Positions 25,701 through 35,500 of a DNA stretch of 64,000 bases are shown in pieces. Numbering within the stretch: the first letter of the stretch is position 1; the number at the start of each line of letters is the position of its first letter. Origin of the DNA: Eublepharis macularius (taxonomy: Eukaryota; Chordata; Lepidosauria; Squamata; Eublepharidae); the NCBI RefSeq assembly GCF_028583425.1, contig NC_072798.1:8124501-8188500 (forward strand), read 5' to 3'. The notes under the pieces were generated by a model that saw only the letters and a list, made by a program, of their open reading frames with translations, searched no databases and had not been told where the DNA came from. Position numbers and translations under genes: made by a program.

Positions 25701-28700
25701 AATGTTTTCCTTTGTTGTTAGCCACCCTGAGCCCATTTGCAGGGAGGGCGGGGTATAAATTTAATAAATAAATGCAATATAAAATAAAACACACTAGCAA
25801 TAAAATAAATTAATGGAGCAAAATCAAGTAAGATAAACGAGAAGCCACTAATCAAAATCAACTGCAATCAGTCAAAACAATTAAGCAAATGAGTAAGGGC
25901 AAAGGATTAGAATGATGAGTACAAATGGATACACACACACACACACAAAATCACAAATGCTAATTGACTTTTTAGTGGAGGCTTCAATGATCACTCCCCC
26001 CCCCCCCGCCAGTGTCCAACAACTGGCACTATGAGATTGTAGTCAGAGTTCATGACAAGTAGTTGGTATAAACAGTCCATGCCGAAATCTTGAGGTCCCC
26101 ACCCAGAGTCCAAATTAAACGGCAGCATGCCAGAGTCTTGCAGCCACCCCCCTAGAAACCAAGAAAACATCTGGAGTGCTGAGGAGAGGGGTGGTGGCTT
26201 GCCATGGAAGACTAGGCTCTGCAAGGCAAAGTTCTGAAATCAGGAGGCGGCAAATGGCAGCTTCCTCTCTCTTGGTGCAGGAATGGGAGGGGGCTAACAG
26301 AGGGGCTCCGTGCAACAGAAGCTGTGTGATTTTGGCAGGGATCTGTTGGTGAAGATTGGAGACAGTTGGGCTGCCAGTATCCAAAGAAGTAAAAGAAAAT
26401 CAGTAAAAAGATTGAAAAGGAAAAGTTTTCAAAGGGGACACAAACGGAATGTGAAATGTATTGTTGGGAAAACCCCCAACAACCATCGGAATGTGAAATG
26501 TCATGTGAAAAGCTATCCAAAAAGTGGGGCACAGAAATGGATCGCCATGACTGCTCGAGCAAAGGAAAAAGAGGAGGGTCCCAGGAAAAAGCTGGATTTC
26601 TTCATGTGGGGGCTCCCAAAAATAAAAGTTAAGGAATAGGAGAAAAAAGCAAAAAGAAAAACAAAATTGGGAGCAGCCGAGGTGGGCAGCCTTGGTTGAT
26701 TCAAATGGGCAATCTGGCGTTGCACTTGCTGGGTGAAAAAAGATAAGAAAGAAAACTGAGAGTGCCTGAAAAGCAATGATAAACAAAGCTTACACAAGAT
26801 TAACTTACAACTCCTGGTCTTCTGAAACAACAAACAAAAAATATTAGAAGGGGTGTAGCACCTCTTTCTCTTTAGAAGGCAGGAGTGATCTGGGCGAAGG
26901 AAGTTTCCCTGGCAAGGCAGCCTAGGCTAATTGTGGCTTGCTGTGCTATGCCAGATCACGCAGGGTCTCTAACCTGGTGAAATTTTGTGTTGGCAAAGCA
27001 AAATGACAAAACTCAGACAGTGTCTTAAAAAACTAGATGAACAAAAGGTGCAAGGGGACAAAAAGAATAAAATAAAGATTTCTGTGTAAGTGGAAGAACC
27101 ACCTGGTGAAACGCACTCATGTTTTAAGGGGGGAAAAGAGAGTGAAAAATCATAACAAACCATAGTAAAAGGAGTTAATGCAAAAGGGGGGGGGGAAACC
27201 TCTTCCTGCTATTTGGGTCAGTGTAAAGGCAAAATGCACGAGTTTACTAGGACAGGAGCTATTCCTCTATCACAGTTCATCATTACACATACTTCTATCT
27301 ATCTTCATACATACTAAAACCTGATTAATTAACAGTCCCTAGAATACCTTCCTAAATATACAACATTCCTCCATAGTTCCTTTTGCTTAATTCCTCACTC
27401 TTACACACATTGTCTGATTCCTTCTTAAGCATCCAATACTAACTCTTCCATGTTCCAACCCAGTCCATGTACTGTCATCCCAGTGTTCCAGGATTTATTG
27501 CTGGCATTACATACACAAACAAAAAGAGTAACGGTGGGTGTAGATATGCGCATTTCCCATACAGCTAGCCAACTCAAGAGGTACCACTATTCTTGCAAGG
27601 AAGGTCATTGGGAAATAGGGGGGGGAGGGGGGAACAATTCCATGTTTGATGTATTGTCGAAGACTTTCACGGCCGGAGAACGATGGTTTTTGTGGGTTTT
27701 CCGGGCTGTATTGCCGTGGTCTTGGCATTGTAGTTCCTGATGTTTCGCCAGCAGCTGTGGCTGGCATCTTCAGAGGTGTAGCACCAAAAGACAGAGATCT
27801 TACAGGATGACTCAGCCCAAACCCACCTTCCTGAGTAGATATAAATTACCTGCCAACATCTTCTCCACACTGTGACACTGAGAGATCTCTGTCTTTTGGT
27901 GCTACACCTCTGAAGATGCCAGCCACAGCTGCTGGCGAAACGTCAGGAACTACAATGCCAAGACCATGGCAATACAGCCCAGAAAACCCACAACAACCAT
28001 AATTCCATGTTTCTCCACCAGCCGTGTGAGGTAGACCAGTGGTGAATGCAGAAAATGAAATGGGCAAAAGGAGAAAAAAGGGTCAAAGTTCCATCTGTTC
28101 CGCCCCTCTGAATAACAAAACTGAGCAGAGGTAGGGTAAGGGGAGGAGCAATTATGCAAGAGAGCAGAGTGCTCTAAAAAAGCAGAGGAACACATACAAA
28201 CAAAAAAAGACAACAATTTTACAAATAAAGAGGAGGAGGTTGGGAGAACTCAAACCTAAGTTACTTCAGGGGGGCTTTTCCACCCCAAGGTTGGGTCCAT
28301 GAGTTGGGACCAACAGGAATACTTCTTACCATATTTCCTATTCGGGTTTATCTCAGCCTCAGAGAGAACAAAAGGAAGAGGCTTTGTCTGGCTTGCAATA
28401 TCATTGCAAGTGGGCACAGTCACAGTGGGCTGTGTATAACTTGGCTCGACATAGGTCCAGAGATTTGTAGTGGGGGCTTAAGTGATGGGTTCTAAACTCT
28501 GTGCATGCTGAGAGGCTAGAATGAATTCCTGGTTTGGTGACAGGGAGGCAGAAACTGAGAGCCAAGCTACAAGTGACAAATGACACTTGCCTGGCAAGTG
28601 AACAAACTCACGTGTATTCCTCCCTGTTCACTTGCGCTCCACTTGATTACATAGTGATCAAGTGGAGAGCAAGTGAGTGGCAAGTGAACAGGGAGGAATA

Positions 28701-29481
28701 CACGTGAGTCTGTTCACTTGCCAAGCAAGTGTCATTCGTCACTTGTAGCTTGGTCCATAGGGTGGAAAAACTTGATCATTCACTCCACTGCATTTAACCC
28801 TGTTTAGTTCTGTGTCCTGTGCTGAGGGGACATCCAAAGTTTTTGCAGCCCAATGTGGGGCTGCACAGAAGGACGAAGACGATATTGCCCCTCCTCTCTT
28901 AATGACTAACTTCTTAGGACTATTTGAGAGCGCCAAGAAGCATGTAAACAGGATAACCCCCCAGATAATATACATTTGGGAGTTCTGAAGAACATGTGAC
29001 CAGTTGCCACACTGAAGATCTGAGCAATCTTAACGGGTTCATCAGGAAAGGGATTAAAAATTAAACTGCCAGTATAGTCATGCCCTTATATATAAGCCCT
29101 TGGTGTGGCCGTGTTTTGAACACCGTGTACAGTTCTGGTGGCCACATCTCTATCAGGGCATTGGAGAACCGGGAAAAATGAGGAAAAGGGAAACAAAAAT
29201 TTCAACTGTTATTGTTTTTATTATGTGTTACTTCATAAATCAACTCAAGTAGGCGTATGTTGCTTAAGGCTTAAAAATAATCTAAATCAATTGATCAATC
29301 CAGCATGGTTACTCTTGCAAGCTTAAATTCATTTTGAAATTAGCAAGAATCAAGGAGGCAAGGTAGGACAGTACAAAGAAAGAAAACATAATTTAAAAAG
29401 ATGATGTGTATATAGTTCTTGACAGTTGATTTAAAAGGTAAGGATACTGGCAAGTGTGTGCCTGGAATGACTTTAAGTGAC

Positions 29482-29536
<55 letters not shown>

Positions 29537-32500
29537 TGCTTGAAGTGGAGTGTTCTGACTGGATGAGACAGTGTGACTCAGGGCCAAGCTACACATGACG
29601 AATGACACTTGAACGGCAAGTGTATTTCTCCCTGTTCACTTGCCCTCCACTCAATCCACTTGCCGTTCAAGTGTCATTCGTCATGTGTAGCTTGGCCCTG
29701 AGGGGAGAAATTAAGAAGGGCAGAGAGTTTAAATCGTTTTAGGTAGGGCTGGGCTAGGTTGGTAGGGACTTTTTATAAAGTGAGGCAGTTAGGAAAGGAA
29801 GTATTAACAACAGGATTAGGAAAGGTGAAGTTTATCGTGTATTTTGAGCTCTGTATGTTTCTTTAAACAAAGTTTGTTCTTATTCGTTTTACTTTATGAA
29901 TATCATACCCTTAACAGTTCTTCTGTGCTCTTAGTGGTTCTGCTGAAACTTAATGGCTTCAGGGGTAATGCTCATAGTGTCTGGCCTTCGTGACCCAAAG
30001 ATTTAACTGAACGTGGATCCAGTGATCCAGTGTGACCCTGGTGGCAGGATAATTTGTGGGAATTGAAAGAGACGGGAAAACGGACTGCACTTCAGTGAGG
30101 GAAATGTCATACCTTCTTCTCACATGATATCCAGAGATACCAGGAATGACCAAAGAGTTGCAACTTTTTCAGCATTTTTTTTAGCCCTACAAAAGTTCCT
30201 GTAGCCTTTCCTTTTTTAAAAAAAGGGAAATATATATGCTGCTATAGGCTCCCGGGGTGATTAATCAATAAATATAAAAATGTTGTAATAATTATTAACA
30301 AATTATAACATTAGCAGCATGCCTACAACATGTAAAATAAGTAGATCATAATAAAAACGTATGTTGTCAGTATCTAAAAGAAAGAGCAAAAAAACCTCAA
30401 CATAGTCTGTTAAATGCCTGGGTGAATAAAATGATTTATGGAATGTGGTGGCACCTACTGTATGAAACCTGAGTTTAAATATAATACTGAAAGTTACCTA
30501 ACTCATAATTTTCTTTTGACTTGCGTGAAATTAACTCAGTTTTATTCCAGAGACATCAAAATGAAAGAGTCACACATCTAAACTTAATAATGGCACTGGC
30601 ATGAATTTTAAACATTCAAGATTCCCAAAGATGAAGGTTACTATTTGAAGCAGCTTTGAGAGACAGTATTAAGTGATGAAGAATGAACTTACCAACACAG
30701 TCACAGCATTCATCCCAAAGCGTGCCTAGACAAAGCATGCACTCCTTACAACAGGAACAGTTTCCTTCACCTGGTCGGCATTGACAGAGCTCCTAGAAAC
30801 ACACCACAGCATGTCAGAACATTCTGTGTGTTAAATACCAATCAAGACGACAGTTCAAATCATCCAACCAATGCATTAATCAAGTCTTAATAAAGACTGA
30901 TCTTGCACAAGAAATTCCAAATGGAGTAATGGTAAACGTGCATTTTTACACATACACACTTAAAAATGAAGAGATTTTTTTAAAGATTAATAATTTAATC
31001 CACAAATTCTGTTGCTGTGCAGAGCTACAGGAAGATACCTATCATATTCCACATATTCGGGAGAATTAGCTGTATTCTCAATTGCAGCCTGGAATTGGTG
31101 CATACTCAATTCTATATCCATGATACCTCATTTCATCCATGCCACAGTGATCTTCTTGTACATGCACCCCAAGAGAAGAGGAGCAGGTTGTACTGCTATA
31201 TTAATTCACCAATTCTGACCTGCACTATAATAAATTTACAGTGCAATCCTAAGAACACTTTCCTGAGAGTAAGCCCCATTGAACAGACCTGACTAGGATT
31301 CTGAGTAGACCTGCTTAGGATTGTTCTCTTAGTTGGGAAAAAACACATATTGCTGGCATTACCGGGCTACCCATTTTAGTTCTCATACATTGCATTACTG
31401 ACCAAGGCTACAATTCTATTCATACTTATTCAGGAGTAAATACCACAAAACTGTGAGAGAATTAGTTCTGAGCAAACGTGGAAAATGCTGAACATTGTGC
31501 CTTGCAAACACTGTGCTCATCAAGCAGCTATGACAAATATTTGCTTACATTTTTCAAAAGATGATAGTAAGGGGGGGGGGGAAGTGAGAGAATAGCCACA
31601 TACCATGAAGAGACACTGATTTAAGAACCGTTATTTTTACTGGTGCATTGGTTAGTGAACTGTGTTGGTTCAGAGACCATTCATGGAACTTTTTTTTAAA
31701 ACAGGACTGCCTCAACTCTGCTACATTAGGCACCACAGAGAATTGGCTGTTGTTGCTGTGAAACTCTTGATCATTATTGTTTAGTTATATGCCTACAAAT
31801 AGAGGCATTATCAAAATCTCCATTTAAAATAAAATAGATTGCCATAATCTATATTTTATAGCTTGGGTTTTTCCATTTGCAATACTAGCTGTATCTTAAC
31901 ATGCAGATTTCCAAGAATATTATGGAAATCAAAGATATCAGGAAAGACACAACAAATAGGATAGCTGAAGACCCACTGAACAAGGCAGTACAAGTGAAGC
32001 AAGACATTAAACTGTTGATCTCATTCACATCTGCTGCAGAGTTGCTAAAATAAATATTTATGTATGTTCCACCCGTCTGAATTCTGTAAGGAAAAGCATA
32101 ATGCATATATGCGGGTGAAAAAATTTAAGAGCAAATAAAGTTGCTTAACTTCCACTTTTCAAGCAGTTCGCTATTGTCTTACAATCTTTAAATAAATATC
32201 AGTCTTGTTCTACACGGCTACCCACCCGAAACTACTAACAGAGTTCATTTTGCTTAAGTGCCACTGAAATCAATAGAAAAGTAAATCATGACTAAACTTA
32301 AGTTCCATCAATTTCAGCAAGACTTGAGGCCAGTAAGTATACCTAGCAATACATTTCATAAGTGTCATTTTCACAAGTAGCAGCATTCCTGTCTACATAT
32401 CCAGTACTCAAATTAAATACACACCAGCATGGATAGTGTGTACACTACACTACACTACACCTACATTACTTGTGAGCATTCCTGCAGCTGCTTATTAACG

Positions 32501-35500
32501 CCTGGACACCTTAACGTTCTGTTCCTCCTCTCAAGGGATGCCTTTATGTTTTAAAAATAAATTTATGAAGTGTATTGCTATCCATACTTCCACAGCCACT
32601 TCCTCTTACTTCCGAAAAGTACAGAAAATTATGGTAATGAACTAAAACATTTGGATTTAAAAGGGGAAGAGTGAGGCTGAAAGTGTCGATGCAAGAATTC
32701 AAGCGCGATCCTCGTGATCGCTGGAGCTTCTCATGCTCCGCAGAACGAGCCAGGCCACCCCACAAGACCCTTTCTGGCTCACAGACACAGCAAAGGACGT
32801 CCACTGACGTTACAAAACTGCGGTTCCGAACTCCCGACCTCAAGCGATCCGCCGGCCTCAGCCTCCCATGTTCAGGCTGGGATTACAGGCGCGCGACACC
32901 GCGCCCAGCTAGAATGTAACGTATCTGTATTCAGTGTGGTTCTGTAATGGTTAAACTAGATATGGTATTAGCAGATCAATGTGTTTGGGGGAAATCCTGG
33001 TTTAACCACATAGAAACTGGGAAGAGAATCCAAATTAAACCACAACAGGGGCATGCTGGTGACGTGACGAACTTTTCTCCCATCTGTGCTTTACTTCCGT
33101 GCAGACTGTTATCTGCCATGATTTTTCCCTACTCAGGCTTGATATAGGAAGTGAGCCCTGGAGGCAGACTTCAGAAAGATATCATCTGGAGGGAGGAATC
33201 AGTCCCCCTTACATTCCTGTGTTTAAAACTCTATCCCACCTTTCTATGTGATTGAAGCAAATCTGGGTTAAACACAGAGGTCTACTGTGACTCAGGACAA
33301 AGATTATCTGTGCATACTTACATATTTTTACTTAACCTTTGCTATCACTATTGAAATTCCTGCTGGAATTTAACACTTCTGAAACTCACCGTGACAGTCT
33401 AAGGAGAATTAAAACCTTCTAAGCCCATTGGGCTTGTGATGGCATTATAAGGTCCAGAAGTAGCAGAAACTTCGGTACTGATTGTAATGGTTCAGTAAAA
33501 AGTATGCAAAAACCTCTCCCTTTTACATCTCAAGATGACTCTGCCATGTATAGGAATTAAGCCGAAATTTTCCATTATAACAGGTTTATATATGAGGTTA
33601 GTTAACATGGAAATTCCTGATGCAATTTTTAGAGTTACTTTCTAAACATAGAACAAAGAAAAACAAGATGTGTCACAGACAGGTTATTTTTGCTGTTACT
33701 CCTCAGCATCACAAATGAAATCTTGAAGATGCTTAGTCTCTCGTATTGGTTAATGACCTTAAAAACTGTTCAAAAAGTAGAATGGACTGAGAGAGAGTTC
33801 TTTACTGAAAGAACAGTAATTAAATTATAGTAAAATCAAAAAGAGTCCAGTAGCACCTTTAAGACTAACCAATTTTATTGTAGCATAAGCTTTCGAGAAT
33901 CAAGTTCTCTTCTTCAGATCATGCATCTGAAGAAGAGAACTTGATTCTCGAAAGCTTATGCTACAATAAAATTGGTTAGTCTTAAAGGTGCTACTGGACT
34001 CTTTTTGATTTTGCTACTACAGACTAACACGGCTAACTCCTCTAAATTATAGTAATAATTCTTGGCAAACTTGGCATGGACTTAGGATAGTAAGGTTCAG
34101 TCAGGCTTCTGGGTACTATGCTGAGAACAGAGTAAATCTTCAATTCTTTGATGCCCATGAAGATAAAATATCAAAATTCAGAATTGGAGGCTATTGTTCT
34201 TTCAGAAACTAATTCTGATTACAGAAAGAAACTTGAATGTCGTATTTTGAAGGATATAGGATTTACAGTGAAAAATGTGTTAACCAGAATGGTTGGGGAA
34301 CTGTGGCTTATAGTGAACCAAACACAGTGGTTAACCAAGCAGGAACTACTTGCTCCTCCATGCCTGAAAGCAGGCTGAAGAGGAACAGGCAGGTATCTTA
34401 GTGGGCTTCTGACCATGGACACCACCATAGGCAACGGCAGGAATGATGCCCATGGGTAGTACACCCAGCTCCCCATCCTGTCAATCATCTGTGTGGCAGG
34501 CAGTGATATAAAAGGCAGGGATCCAGTCCTCTAACCCCCCCCCCCCAGTGCACAGCTAATTGGCAATATGAGTGGGTGGCAGGAGAAGTGGTTTGACCAT
34601 GGCTGGAATGTTCCCACCCACATCTTCTACCCATCCCAAATGCTTTGGGACGGCAGGAGGTGCGTTCTAGCCATGGCCAGAATGCACCTCTCATGGCCCC
34701 CACCTGTGTGGCAGGCAATTATTTAAAGGAGCAGGATGAATTCTGGCCCTTTAAATCCCTGTCTACTGCCTCACTGATCTGCAGCACAGAGACAGGGAAT
34801 GAGGGATATTAGCTATGGGATTATGAGTCCATTCCACTGCTGTTTCTTGAGAGCATGCAGCAGTGTCTGGTGTACCAGTTAACTGGGCTTTTAATGGACT
34901 ATTTAAATGGCATACTAAAGAATTTCAAAGATCCAGAGGAGTTAGCCGTGTTAGTCTGTAGTAGCAAAATCAAAAAGAGTCCAGTAGCACCTTTAAGACT
35001 AACCAATTTTATTGTAGCATAAGCTTTCGAGAATCAAGTTCTCTTCGTCAGATGCATGATACAAACTGTATCATGCATCTGACGAAGAGAACTTGATTCT
35101 CGAAAGCTTATGCTACAATAAAATTGGTTAGTCTTAAAGGTGCTACTGGACTCTTTTTGATTAAAGAATTTCAGGTAGCTAATTTTGTCTACAATGTGTA
35201 ATTATGATATATTAAGACAAGTAGGGGGTTCTGCATACTTGTGGGATTCCTCAGATATATTGAAAAAACGTCACGGTAAATTAACCAAAAAGAGGATCTT
35301 CCCCCATAGTTTGATAACGACTGAATACACACCAAGAACATAAAACATCAAGAGCAGCTGAGCATCATTTAAGGGGAGGGAGGAGTGTAGAGGAGAAGGG
35401 CACAGACACCCATGAATTCAGATTGATACCACAGAAGAAGAGGAAAGGGAATTTAATGCTTCGACTCTCTCTCAGTTTCATTAAAGCAAAGTTCCAAAAT

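Noticed and set aside
26115-26833. Several overlapping minus-strand frames of 89-128 codons
   Set aside because: They are Phe/Ser-rich low-complexity products of an A/G-rich strand, with mutual overlap in different frames and no domain.
32800-32909. Human Alu contamination
   Set aside because: Part of the text is Alu-like (CCTGTAATCCCAGC), but other parts fit 7SL better, the rest is not Alu, and both flanks look like reptile intron. Not fully excluded without reads.
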